Translations under genes and position numbers: made by a program
The notes under the pieces: generated by a model
The model's database searches: none
What the model saw: the letters and a program-made list of their open reading frames with translations, nothing else
What the model was told of the DNA's origin: nothing
Source: Azolla caroliniana
Lineage: Eukaryota > Polypodiophyta
Assembly (NCBI GenBank): GCA_043228905.1
Contig: JBHGNT010000006.1
Location: 23,002,001-23,066,000, forward strand
Reading direction: 5' to 3'
DNA: 64,000 bases
In this document: in pieces, positions 1 to 9,479 of the stretch
How the letters are laid out: each line of letters begins with the position of its first letter
How positions within the stretch are numbered: the first letter of the stretch is position 1

Positions 1-811
1 ATTTGGAGCTTGTGGGGCGGTCATCCGACTTCTTCACCATCGCGATCTTTAGATTCTCCATCTCCTTCAGCAGCTGCTCCACCGTAGACGCGTCGACTCC
101 CTTCTCGGCCGTAATCTCCCGAGCCCTCGGTTGATGGTCTTCCAGTCCCGTTCTCGGTTTCGGAATCGGTTCCGAAACCCTCTTTTCTTCGTTGGCAAGC
201 CATTGCCCCCTCTTCGTGTACCGCGCGACGATATCCCGCACGCTTTCCCATGTTTCGGTGAGGCCGCTTTCGGTGGTCGTGTCCTCAAGAAGCACTCCGA
301 GATCTTTCCGGTCCCGGACGTCCACAGCTCGCAAAAACATGAGGACTTTGTCCGGTGCAAGAATAGTTTGATCTCTCGCGGACAACCTCCCGAACCGACT
401 TTCGAATGTCGAAAACACTTCGAGGACCTTCAGCCCCTTACCTGACGTTTCCACCCAATCCTCGAATCCCCTCCGCGTTGCCTTGGAGGAGTCCTCGATG
501 GCAAACGTGGTTTTTAACGCCTCTTCGAATGCTTCCCACGTCGGATTTTGTTGTTGCAACCCGTGGATACTCCCTTGAAGCCCGTCGGTCGCCACCCGGT
601 TAAAGGATGTCACTTGCAGTCCTTCCGAAGCCCGGCACCGGAGCATCTCCGCCTTGTAGTCCTGCAAATATCGCGACACATCCTTACCATTAAATTGCCC
701 GTTGCGTTGCACGAGCCGCTCTACTGATGCCGAAATCTCCGACATCGTGCGTTGTTCTTGAAGCATCCGTTCGAACATCGCCATCATATTGTTAGCTTGT
801 TGAGCCTCCAT
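1..811 (-). CDS. Gypsy family G gag protein, 5' part (runs off window)
   Basis: A reading frame of 270 codons begins with ATG at 811 and runs leftward to base 1 without a stop, so the 3' end lies outside the window. The N-terminal part is rich in Gln, Met and Glu. A block with the motifs NGKDVSRYLQDYKAEML and FEDWVETSGKG follows, and both recur in the gag remnants at 53810, 54713 and 58316. That shared block is why I call it gag (capsid) of a Ty3/gypsy element. The C-terminal part becomes Lys/Glu-rich and probably coiled. The ATG at 811 lies 19 bp after a primer-binding site and just past an LTR boundary, as expected for gag. Unlike the other three copies it has no stop or frameshift within the window, so this copy is the youngest of the family here. 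No zinc knuckle is visible before the edge. Confidence 0.72.
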   Translation of the reverse strand, partial: MEAQQANNMMAMFERMLQEQRTMSEISASVERLVQRNGQFNGKDVSRYLQDYKAEMLRCRASEGLQVTSFNRVATDGLQGSIHGLQQQNPTWEAFEEALKTTFAIEDSSKATRRGFEDWVETSGKGLKVLEVFSTFESRFGRLSARDQTILAPDKVLMFLRAVDVRDRKDLGVLLEDTTTESGLTETWESVRDIVARYTKRGQWLANEEKRVSEPIPKPRTGLEDHQPRAREITAEKGVDASTVEQLLKEMENLKIAMVKKSDDRPTSSK

Positions 812-829
812 CTCCTTGCCACCCGTCTT

Positions 830-845
830 CACGTCGGGTTCACCA
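830..845 (-). promoter_or_regulatory. Primer-binding site of gypsy family G
   Basis: On the minus strand this reads TGGTGAACCCGACGTG. It starts with TGG, the complement of a tRNA 3' CCA end, and lies 2 bp inside the LTR terminus (ending ACACA). The same motif occurs at 58282-58297 in element E, and decayed versions precede the gag remnants near 53875 and 54672. The priming tRNA was not identified. Confidence 0.7.
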
Positions 846-847
846 AC

Positions 848-1300
848 TGTGTCGTGCCTTTCGGCTCCGGATCGTTGCGTGAGTCGGGTGGGAACCACAG
901 AGGTCTTGGACTAGGAGAAAGAAGTTCGTGAGATAGAGATTAATTATGAGTAAATAGCGAAGAGAAAGATAAGAAACTCGTGAATCACACGAGTATACTA
1001 TATTAATTGGTACTTAGGGTGTTAAGAGAGAAGTAGATGTATAAATCGTGAATCCCACGAATAATTTTTGTATTGATTAATTCTTAATCCAAATAATCAA
1101 CAACCCTTTATATATTTCTCTCCTCCTTATATAAGGAAGGAAGAGCTAAGCATGGCTTCATGCTTTTTTTTTTTACAAAAAGTGTTCATGTCCACTAAAT
1201 GTGCATGTGATGCTTTTTTATTTCCTAAGTATAGGGCTCATGCACGCTAGATGTGCATGAGTTATTTTTAGTGTCTCGTGTTTTTTTTATATATTAAAAA
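848..1300 (-). mobile_element. 5' LTR of minus-strand gypsy G element (outer end uncertain)
   Basis: The inner boundary at 848 is set by the terminal CA next to the primer-binding site. The sequence beyond is non-coding, with AT-rich stretches and direct repeats of the type cgtgaatcacacgag / cgtgaatcccacgaa at about 970 and 1050. A TATA-like block (tatataagg, about 1127-1140) is also present. The second LTR of this element would lie left of the window, so the outer boundary cannot be fixed; 1300 is an estimate. Confidence 0.45.
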
Positions 1301-1384
1301 AATACACGATTTACCTTTTAATAAAGGTATGCATAAATAAAGGTCTTATACGTATTAAATCTATATTTAAAACACTTAAGATAA

Positions 1385-1480
1385 GTTAATGTAATGGTAA
1401 GGTTGGGGTTTGTCAACGTGGAGGTGCAGAGTTCAAATCACGCCCTGCGCAGTAATGAGTATTTCTTTTTTTTTTTTACA
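1385..1480 (+). mobile_element. tRNA-derived SINE head, Au-like
   Basis: Shows an A-box-like TGGTAAGGTTGGGG and, about 35 bp on, a B-box-like GAGTTCAAATC, followed by a pyrimidine/T-rich tract. The order and spacing (atggtaaggttg ... gaggt...gttcaaatc) resemble the plant Au SINE family as I remember it. The body and 3' end are not recognisable. Confidence 0.5.
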
Positions 1481-1504
1481 TTTATGTCTCTTTATCCGGC
1501 TCTT

Positions 1505-1551
1505 CCTTGCCGGTATGCCGTTTTCCTCCTTGCCGGTATGCCGTTTTCTTC
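1505..1551 (+). repeat. 23-bp tandem duplication
   Basis: Two adjacent copies of a 23-bp unit containing ttgccggtatgccgttttc, differing by one base. They lie between the SINE head and the copia B fragment. The remaining sequence from 1552 to 1634 shows nothing I recognise. Confidence 0.7.
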
Positions 1552-1634
1552 CGGTTCTCACCGAGCACTCCATTCTCTATCCGGAGGGACAAAAATATAA
1601 TTTCCACATAGTGTGCAACCTACACTACGACAAC

Positions 1635-1894
1635 GGCAAGAGGAATACCGACTCTATTGCGACAGTCAAAGTGCCATCCACCTTGCTAAAAATGCGGCCT
1701 ACCATTCCCGGACGAAGCATATCCAGCGGAGGTATCACTGGATCCGGGAAAGAGTAGATGACCAGGAGTTCGCACTGACGAAGATCCACACGGCCGAGAA
1801 CGGGTCAGATATGCTGACCAAAGTGCTGACACCCGACAAGCTGGATGCATGCCGGAAGAGAATCGGACTGGTAAGACACCCCATGCCGGAGTGA
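1635..1894 (+). pseudogene. Copia B polyprotein, RNase H C-terminal fragment
   Basis: Encodes the last part of a Ty1/copia polyprotein, with CDSQSAI, AKNAAYHSRTKHI and the terminal TPDKLDACRKRIGLV block. It is about 95 percent identical to the C-terminus of the complete copia B at 46280-46534. Homology starts abruptly at about 1635, so everything upstream (gag, protease, integrase, RT) is lost. The frame is open to its natural TGA just before the polypurine tract. This copy has CAG at 1763-1765 where the full-length copy has the stop TAG at 46403-46405. Confidence 0.85.
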
Positions 1895-1904
1895 AGGGGG
1901 AGTT

Positions 1905-2349
1905 TGTTGGGAGATAGGTCCCTCCGGATGGGAAGGGAGAAGAACAATGCCGACGAAACGGTATGAGGAGTACCCGGTTACGGAGAGCCGGATGATACAA
2001 ACCCGGTGTGAACCGGATGAGGAGTACCCGGCTTTGGTGAGCCGGATGATACAAGCCCGGTGTGAACCGGATGAGTAGTACCCGGCTACGGAGAGCCGGA
2101 TGGTGTAGGCCCGGTGTGAACCGGATGAGGCGTACCCGGCTACGGAGAGCCGGATGGAGCTGAACCGGTATGAACCGGAGGAAGAGACATATTCGTAAAT
2201 ATGTTTCTGAGAGCCCATTGTGACTACATTTGTAAATAGCCGAAAAGTCATATTAGTATAAATATGACTTAGGGCAAACTTTTAGAAAAAGTTAGTTGCT
2301 GTTAATCTTTTTCTTTGTTGGTGCAAGAAGAAGAGAGAGCGCATAACTC

Positions 2350-2389
<40 letters not shown>

Positions 2390-2661
2390 GGTCGTTGCCT
2401 CTGTTGTAACCGCCGCCTGTGGCGAAGAGCATGAGTCCGAGGTCGTTGCCTCCGTGAACTCACTGTTTTGTACATTCATACATAGTGACAGTTTGCAGCC
2501 TGTGGGCTGCCGTGGTTTTTTCCCCTAGTTTGGGGTTTTCCACGTAAACCTCCTGTGTACCATTTCTCTTCTTTGTGTCGCGTTTCATTACCTTTTTTTT
2601 CTGTGAAAAGAATCTCGGTTGTGGCCGAGTCTTGCGCATAAGGAACGTCCAGTTCCCGTCA
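1905..2661 (+). mobile_element. 3' LTR of copia B (5'-truncated copy)
   Basis: Starts with TGTTGGGAGA right after the polypurine tract GAAGGGGGAGTT and ends in CA at 2661. The length of 757 bp compares with 735 and 738 bp for the LTRs of the full copy. It contains four roughly 54-bp units between about 1960 and 2175, each with the hairpin CCGGCT...AGCCGG, and a (GA)n tract at about 2350. It joins directly to gypsy A LTR sequence at 2667, so copia B had inserted into that LTR. Confidence 0.9.
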
Positions 2662-2666
2662 ATTAT

Positions 2667-2902
2667 GTTGAACCAAATTGGTTCAACGCCAGTCTTAAGC
2701 CTCTTAGCCATTTTGTACTTATCCTTCACATAATATATTGGCTATTATCATCATCTCTCTCTCTCTCATCCTCACTATCTCTCTTTTCTCTTCTCTCTTT
2801 CTCTCTCTCTCAAGAGTCTTACGCAGTCCCCTCCTCTTAGTTCTAATAGTACTTCTCTTCTTTAGTACTAATTCCATCTCTGCTTTAGTACTATTCCTGA
2901 TA
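2667..2902 (+). mobile_element. Gypsy A 5' LTR, 3' portion only
   Basis: Nearly identical to 6001-6235, the 3' part of the gypsy A 3' LTR. It includes the 19-bp perfect palindrome TTGAACCAAATTGGTTCAA at its start and a CT-rich block. The first roughly 190 bp of this LTR are missing because the copia B copy interrupts it. Confidence 0.85.
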
Positions 2903-2973
2903 GTTTGAACCAATTTTGGTCCTCAAGCCTACTTGTCGTTCTCCCTCATCCTCCTACCCTTTTCCCTATACTA

Positions 2974-3699
2974 TGGCTACTGTTAGCGCCCAAGAACATC
3001 AATCCATTTTCTCCGATCTCCAGTGCCTAAAAGAAAAACTTTGTCGCCTTGGAACAAGAAAACCAACGACTGATAAGGGATCTGCAACAAATTGCTCTAG
3101 AAAAACAACAAACGCAGCAACATCATGGGGAGTTAGCATTACGGGTACAACAACTCGAAGCAGCATTGCAACAACAAGGATCGAGTCCCCAAGGATTTCA
3201 TAAAGAGCCGAAGATTGGACTTACGGTGAAATTTGATGGAACGCGATTGCAATTCCGGGGATTCCTAAATCAAGTACGATTAGTCATCCAAATGCATCCT
3301 TCCCGATACCCCACTGATGCATCCCGAGTCGGCCTAATAGGCACGTTGCTTAGCAGCTCAATCTTAGCATGGTTCGCTCCGATTCTAGAAAAACAATCTG
3401 CATTGGTTAATAACTTTGAAGATTTTATTAGTGAGTTTAAAGCCTGCTTTGAAGACACCGACAGCATCAGGACGGCGATCAACAAGATCCGACGATTGCG
3501 TCAAGCCGATCGTCCAGCCTCTGCCTACACGGCGGATTTCCGTCTACTCGCTTTAGATATCCCCTGGGATGATCAAGCACTAATGGAGCAGTTTCGCTAC
3601 GGCTTGCAAAACGATGTCAAAGATCTACTTCTAACATTTCCCGAAGAACCAAAGTCTCTTACGGAGGCAATCAATCGAGCGGTCCGATGTGACAGTTGA
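2974..3699 (+). pseudogene. Gypsy A gag, frameshifted and 3'-truncated
   Basis: ATG at 2974 starts a frame that shifts near 3045. From about 3050 the frame stays open to 3699 and has the features of a Ty3/gypsy retrotransposon gag: a Gln/Glu-rich coiled-coil N-terminus, then a capsid-like core with the order FRGFLNQVRLVIQMHP, AWFAPILEKQ, FEDFISEFKACF and LTEAINRAVRCDS. No zinc knuckle, protease or finger/palm RT follows. At about 3697 the sequence passes directly into RNase H, so roughly 1.5-2 kb is deleted. Capsid function is inferred from the family. Confidence 0.8.
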
Positions 3700-5785
3700 G
3701 CATCAAATTTCGCCCTCGGTAGCATCCTTTCTCAACAAGGAGATAAAGAAGAGTTACATCTTGTGGCTTTCCATTCGCGCAAATTCGATGCCGCGGAAAT
3801 CAACTACGAAATACATGACAAGGAGTTATTAGCCATCGTGGATTCCTTTGTGCAATGGCGGCATTTCTTAGAGGGCTCTCCACATCAGGTCATCGTCTTT
3901 AGTGATCACAAAAACCTTGCTTATTTCCAGAACGCTCGGGTGCTAAATCGACAGCAAGCTCGGTGGGCTCAATTCCTCACGCGTTTCGACTTCAAAATCA
4001 CATATCGACCGGGGAAGCAACAAGGAAAAGCAGATGCGCTATCACGACGTTCATATCTTGCACCTCATTCTGGTGATCCAGCGTTTGATAATCAAAAGCA
4101 AGTAATATTGGGACCAACACGATTGCAAACAACGCGGATTTTTCACACCCCAATGGATTCCCGGATTACCGATGCCATACGTGCGAACTTGAAGACAGAC
4201 AATTTTGTTGAAGACATTCAAGCGCACATTGATACCTCTCGGGCATCCTGTTCCCAGTCTCAACAACCAGGTATGGACTACCGACAATTCAAATATCATG
4301 ATGGTTTGTTATTCTTTAAAAAGCTTCTATATGTCCCCGATTGCTCCTGTCGTCTTCAAATCGTCCAAAGTTGTCATGACACCCATATGGCGGGACATTT
4401 CCGTAGCACTAAGACGTTGGATCTAGTTCAACGATCCTTTTGGTGGCCCCATATGCGACGTTTTGTCGACGACTACGTTCGGACCTGTGATGCTTGCTGT
4501 CGAGCAAAGATGCCACGACACCATCCATATGGCTTGTTGGAACCCTTAGCAATTCCAAGTAAGCCGTGGCAATCTATTTGTCTTGATTTTATCACAGATC
4601 TACCGGTCTCGAAGGGGTTCGATGCTATCTTAACCGTCGTCAATCGATATACGAAGATGGCACATTTTGTGTCGTGTACTAAGGCCATCACTAGCGAGGA
4701 AACCGCCGCCCTTGTCATGCGTGAGGTATTTCGGCATCATGGCCTCCCAGACAGTATCATCAATGACTGAGGACTGCAATTTGTCTCCAAATTTTGGTAG
4801 CATCTCTTCAAGATGCTCAAGGTCTCTTGCAACCTCTCCTCTAGCTACCATCCTCAGACCGATGGGCAAGCGGAACAAACAAACCAAACGCTGGAGGAAT
4901 ATCTCCGGTGTTTCCTGAGTTATCAACAAGACGATTGGGCTGAGATTCTCCACTTTGCGGAGTTTGCGTATAATAATGTTGACATTCACTCCTCGACTCG
5001 AGTCTCCCCATTCTACACTTATACCGGTTCTCATCCTCGCTAGTCGATGATTGACACCCCGGAGCTACCTACCAATCCTCGAGCCGAGGATCATTTGGAA
5101 AGACTACGCAAGATCCAGATGGATCTCTCTACTCATCTTCATCATGCTCAACAGACACAGAAGACTTACGCGGATCGTCATCGGCTTCCCTTCTCTTTTG
5201 CCATCGGACATCGAGTATGGCTTTTACGTCGTCACATCGAGACTACTCGACCGTGCGACAAGTTGGATTATCGCCGACTCGGTCCTTTTTCGTATTACCG
5301 GTAAGCTTAATGATGTCACGTTCCGCCTTGATCTTCCTCCGCAGTCATCGGCTTCCCTTCTCTTTTGCCATCGGACATCGAGTATGGCTTTTACGTCGTC
5401 ACATCAAGACTACTCGACCGTGCGACAAGTTGGATTATCGCCGACTCGGTCCTTTTCGTATTACCGGTAAGCTTAATGATGTCACGTTCCGCCTTGATCT
5501 TCCTCCGCATCTTCGGATACATCCGGTCTTCCATAGTTCTCTTCTTGAACCTTATAAAGAAAACACTCTTCCCAATCGTGTTACACCACCGCCGCCAGCC
5601 CGGAGTATGAAGTTGCTGCCATCCTCGACTCCAAATTTATTATTTGGTCGATTTGCTCGGCTATAGTCTGAGTGAACGTACTTGGGAACCCGTCGAGCAT
5701 GTCGCCAATGCTCAAGATCTTCTTGCTGAGTTCCATCGAAAGTATTCGGACAAACCCGGTCCGCAATCAGCGTCGACTCGTTCCA
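3700..5785 (+). pseudogene. Gypsy A pol remnant: RNase H, integrase, chromodomain
   Basis: Order of parts: RNase H (NFALGSILSQQ, KELLAIV, SDHKNLAYF) to about 4060; the integrase HHCC finger (CDACCRAK at about 4490); and a DDE core beginning at about 4580 (CLDFITDLP), with the second Asp region broken by TGA and TAG stops at about 4770-4800. The third catalytic region at about 4860 reads [15 protein letters not shown] further stop at 5041 and a 167-bp tandem duplication (5178-5510) disrupt the C-terminal region. From about 5600 a frameshifted chromodomain is readable (EYEVAAILDSKF, then LSERTWEPVEHVANAQDLL). The chromodomain places the element among the chromoviruses. Without RT it cannot move by itself. 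Confidence 0.85.
5178..5510 (+). repeat. 167-bp tandem duplication inside gypsy A pol
   Basis: Two head-to-tail copies (about 5178-5344 and 5345-5510), nearly identical apart from about two substitutions and a 1-bp length difference. Each copy encodes the segment between integrase and chromodomain (HRVWLLRRHI..TTRPCDKLDYR). Two copies of one unit in a conserved coding region point to a duplication after insertion. Confidence 0.9.
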
Positions 5786-5809
5786 CTTGTCGCTTTAAGG
5801 GGGAGATAG

Positions 5810-6235
5810 TGTCATGATATGGCAAGAATCGAACCCATGCCCTTATGTTATATGGGTCGAGCTCTAGACCATTATACCATCTATTTTTCATTTAAGTTTT
5901 ATTATAGGAAATTAATGTATATTCTAGATTTCTCTGGAACATTCTAGAAGCTTCAGGATTACTCCTGAGAACACTATAAAAGAAGGCACTAGGCATTATG
6001 TTGAACCAAATTGGTTCAAAGCCAGTCTTAAGCCTCTTAGCCATTTTGTACTTATCCTTCACATAATATATTGGCTGTTATCATCATCTCTCTCTCTCTC
6101 ATCCTCACTTTCTCTCTTTTCTCTTCTCTCTTTCTCTCTCTCTCGGGAGTCTTACGCAGTCCCCTCCTCTTAGTTCTAATAGTACTTCTCTTCTTTAGTA
6201 CTAATTCCATCTCTGCTTTAGCACTATTCCTGACA
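5810..6235 (+). mobile_element. Gypsy A 3' LTR
   Basis: Starts TGTCATGATATGG after the polypurine tract AAGGGGGAGATAG and ends TGACA. The last 236 bp match the 5' LTR remnant at 2667-2902. A TATA box (actataaaag) lies at about 5972. The LTR interrupts copia F sequence: the right flank gtatatgtctcattt is found uninterrupted at about 26985-27000. Confidence 0.88.
5819..5882 (-). other. tRNA-like sequence within gypsy A LTR
   Basis: On the minus strand the segment has an A-box-like ATGGTATAATGGTCTAGAGC and a B box GGTTCGATTC ending CTTGCCA, with tRNA-like spacing. Acceptor-stem pairing is poor, so I treat it as a tRNA-derived relic or internal Pol III promoter and not a working tRNA gene. Confidence 0.45.
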
Positions 6236-6725
6236 GTATATGTCTCATTTCTCCTTGATCTTTCTCATTTGTAGGGCATTATTCATACTAAGTTTAAAGT
6301 GCCCTATGACTAGAGCATTGATTGAATCTCTCAAGAACTTTTTGAATGTGTTTTCCTAAGATAGTCAAAAGTTTCTTATTTTCTCTATCCTTGGTTATCT
6401 TCGTACTAAGGATTTGCTTAGATGGTTTGAAGTTCTTAATAGGAAAAGACTTACTAAGCTCTCTCTCATGCTGTTATTTAATGAATGTCTTCTTTCAAAT
6501 CACCATGACGGAAGGTGGTCCTCACATCTAGTTGTTTAATTTCTCGATGTAAATGTTTGAATATTGAAAGAGTTGGCAAGTTTGTCTAGATTTTTGAGTT
6601 GAAACACTTGTTTCGACCATTTTAGAGTGTTTTCGGTGATGGTGATGGATTGAATGGAATTTTGAGCTAGAATTTTGCCTCTTACGAAAATCATAGTTCT
6701 TTATACCATTTTGGAGTTTCTCCAC
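6236..6725 (-). pseudogene. Copia F pol remnant, internally deleted
   Basis: Non-coding now, but collinear over about 300 bp with 26988-27200 and 27441-27540. The corresponding 27164-27382 stretch encodes a copia reverse-transcriptase fragment on the minus strand. The part carrying the RT active-site region is absent here. Gypsy A inserted at its left edge. Confidence 0.55.
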
Positions 6726-8233
6726 CAGATAAAAATAGTAGTTTCTCCTTTAATATGGACATATTCTTATCTTACAAAAGGACCTATCTAGATGTCCATA
6801 TTAACTTCATTGCTATAACTTTCTTAGTAATCCCTTCAAAGATCCGAACAAGGTTCTAAGCCTCGACCTTATTAGTTTAAGTTGTTAACTCTTGTCAATC
6901 TATCTTTTATTTTTACTTTAAGCTCATTATATGTCCTCTTAGTTACATTTTCAACCAAACCCTTAACCTTTTGTACACTTGGATTCCAACTCTTTTCTCC
7001 CATCATACATACCCTGCCACAACAATGGGACTTGGTACATGATCCCAAAATCTTTAGTGTTGGGCCTTGTACAACCAAGCCTGTCATGCAATGCTCATGA
7101 GTTCTAGGTTGCATATTCTAAGCACCAAGTTCATTTATAATCTAAAGGGATTCCCATTCATTAAACCCTAAAATCGTTATGAACAACGAGCAAGTCCAAT
7201 ATGGTAATTGCTTTATAATAATAAAAAGAATTAAATGTGTGCCTCTAGATTTTGATGTTGTGGTGCCTTTCCAATTGTGTGACGCTCAAAACTTTAATGA
7301 GGAACAAAATACAAGAAGATTCTCTTAAACACTCAAAACAAAAGTGAGGAATGAGGACACAATAAGGCTCGCCTCGAGGATAATGGAAATAGAGGTAGAA
7401 AAACGAACATCGAAAGACCTACACATCAATACTATTGCTACTAGTTTTGCAAGCAACTCTACACTAGAACCAAAACTTTACATTCACCTCCAATGCATGA
7501 TGCCAAGTGTAGGATTCACTTCTAGGATGCACTTTCATCACATTTTCTTCACCCAAACCCAATCACTCATTTCCTGATTTTAACCCTTGACAGGCACAAC
7601 CTACTACATAAGAACATTAAAAAAACTTCCTAAAAACACTTGTACATATAGCACAATTGTGCAAATTCAAATCCTTGTGTGTATAGCTTAGCATTTGCTC
7701 TCTTTTTACATTCCAATGCATTCAACCATCAAATACAAGCTCGCCCATTTCACGCATACAACGTGCACCTACAAGCGCATCCACACAAGTCAAGAGGGGA
7801 AAGCTCCTCAGAACAACTATTACATTTTGGCACTTACACAAAATCCCACAATCATTGTTGTGAAATACTTAGCAAAAAATACGTGTAGAATACGTATTCT
7901 AAGTATTCTAACTTTTTCTTAAATACTTAGAATACATATTTTATAGATAAAATAAGTTAAATACTTAGAATACGTGTAGAATACTTGTAAAATACTTCTT
8001 AAAATTTAAAGTTTTTATTTTCAAATAAATTTGATTTTTTTTTGAAATAATAAATACTTGTTAAATACGTAGAATACGTCAATTTTTTTTAAAACGGTAG
8101 TTCTAAAATGTAGAATACTTTAGAGTATTCTAAAACATACTCTAAACATAGAATACACGTTTTTTAAGAAATATGCCCACAATCCTTCATCAATAGTTCT
8201 ATCCTCCCTAGTTTAGGTAATTAGTGATCATAT
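6726..8233. repeat. Segmental duplication, copy 1 (interrupted by a MITE)
   Basis: Matches 40640-41705 continued at 47283-47500 in the same order, at roughly 85-90 percent identity by eye. No convincing gene is visible in either copy; short open frames are not conserved between the copies. Copy 1 is interrupted by a MITE at 7854-8175 and by a gypsy element at 8234-12911. Copy 2 is interrupted by copia B. The uninterrupted partner gives the empty site in each case. Confidence 0.8.
7854..8175. mobile_element. 322-bp AT-rich MITE with 9-bp target duplication
   Basis: Flanked by the direct repeat CCCACAATC at 7845-7853 and 8176-8184; copy 2 of the segment (about 47340) has this site only once. 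The insert is about 75 percent A+T, built of variants of aatacttagaatacgtgtag, and its ends are imperfectly inverted (AAAAAATACGTGTAG against AAAAAACGTGTATTC). A 9-bp duplication and long AT-rich arms fit a non-autonomous Mutator-like element. No coding capacity. Confidence 0.65.
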
Positions 8234-8501
8234 TGTGGTGTCCCTTTCATGCAAGAGCATGCATTTGAACACACCACTCTTTTAGCCACTCCCGTTTAGC
8301 ACATCACCCATTTTAGCCCACCCTTTTAGCACACCATTTTGGGACACGTGTAGCTAGGCCGTACCAAAATGGGTCCTTTGTATCTTCTATATATTGAATG
8401 ATAAGTATGAAGCAAGCTAGGCTGGTTTGGTTTCCTTTTATGTGCATTTCACATAATTGGTGGAGAAGCGGGGTCAAAATTTAGCCACTACTACCTTGTT
8501 C

Positions 8502-9470
8502 ATGGCATCCCAATTCCCTTCCGCTGCCTCCAACGTCGATACCCCGATGGAGCCTGAGTTCTCGCAACCTCACGCACGACCTTCCCCTTTCCAAATGGAG
8601 CAGCTCCTGGAACTCGTCTCCAACTCCATGCTTCAAATCAGCCATACGAATCAAGCTATGCTCTCCTTCCTCTCCGCTCACAACGACCACGCGCAAGATC
8701 GTCCAGATTCCAAGGTGCGCCCAAAGTCTTTCTCCGGATTGCCTTCCGAGGATGTCTTAGCTTGGTTGGATCATTTTGAGATGATCTCTAGTTACCATCG
8801 ATGGCCCGACGAGCGCAAAGCTTTGGAAGTTCGTACCCAGCTCGAAAACGTCGCCGCCACCTGGTAAATCCAACAATCAAGCGACGTGACCGAGAATTCG
8901 GTGATCCTTCGGGATTTCCTCGTACAAAACTTCGCCCATCAAAATTCAGCCCAAACGGCGTTACAACAACTCGAAACATTGTAGCAACAAGCACACGAAC
9001 CTGTGGGCCAAGTTGGTGTTCGCCTCAATCAACTCCTCATTTGCGCTGACCCTACCATGCCTGAGCATGTGAAGCTTTTCTTCTTATGGCCTCGTCTGCG
9101 CCACGACATCACTCGCCGCGCTCAGGACCAAGGTCCACAGACATTCAACGACGCCATCCTCATTGCCCAACGAATCGAAGCTTGTACATTATCGGACACC
9201 CAACCTCGTTGGCCCCATCCATCAGCCACCGACTCACGTGCCCAATACCAAGGCGCGGCCCCCATGGACATTGATGTCCAAAGCATGCAATTGCAAGCTC
9301 GCCGCAACCGTCCCGATCGCGATAGCCAAGGGCGCCCGAGGTGTTTCTACTGCCACAATTATGGACACATCCGACATCAGTGCCGAAAATTGCAACAACA
9401 ATCTCACAAGCAACAAGTCCAGGTAACTATGGCTGACGCGGCATCGTTGGTTGAGCTTCCGGGAAACTGA
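8502..9470 (+). pseudogene. Gypsy B gag with in-frame stops
   Basis: Starts at ATG 8502. An acidic/Gln N-terminus is followed by a capsid-like region with SFSGLPSEDVLAWLDHFEMI. The frame is broken by TAA at about 8865 and TAG at about 8982, then resumes as VRLNQLLICADPTMPEHVKL. A CCHC zinc knuckle (CFYCHNYGHIRHQC, about 9340-9382) marks the nucleocapsid. A TGA at 9468-9470 ends it just before protease; if that was originally CGA, gag and pol were one frame. Confidence 0.82.
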
Positions 9471-9479
9471 CGTCGAGGG

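Noticed and set aside
5819-5882. A functional tRNA gene
   Set aside because: A and B boxes are present, but the acceptor stem does not pair and the sequence is part of a repeated LTR.
6882-7922. Short frames of 70-80 codons on both strands as small genes
   Set aside because: The matching copy at 40640-41705 does not keep these frames, so there is no sign of coding selection.
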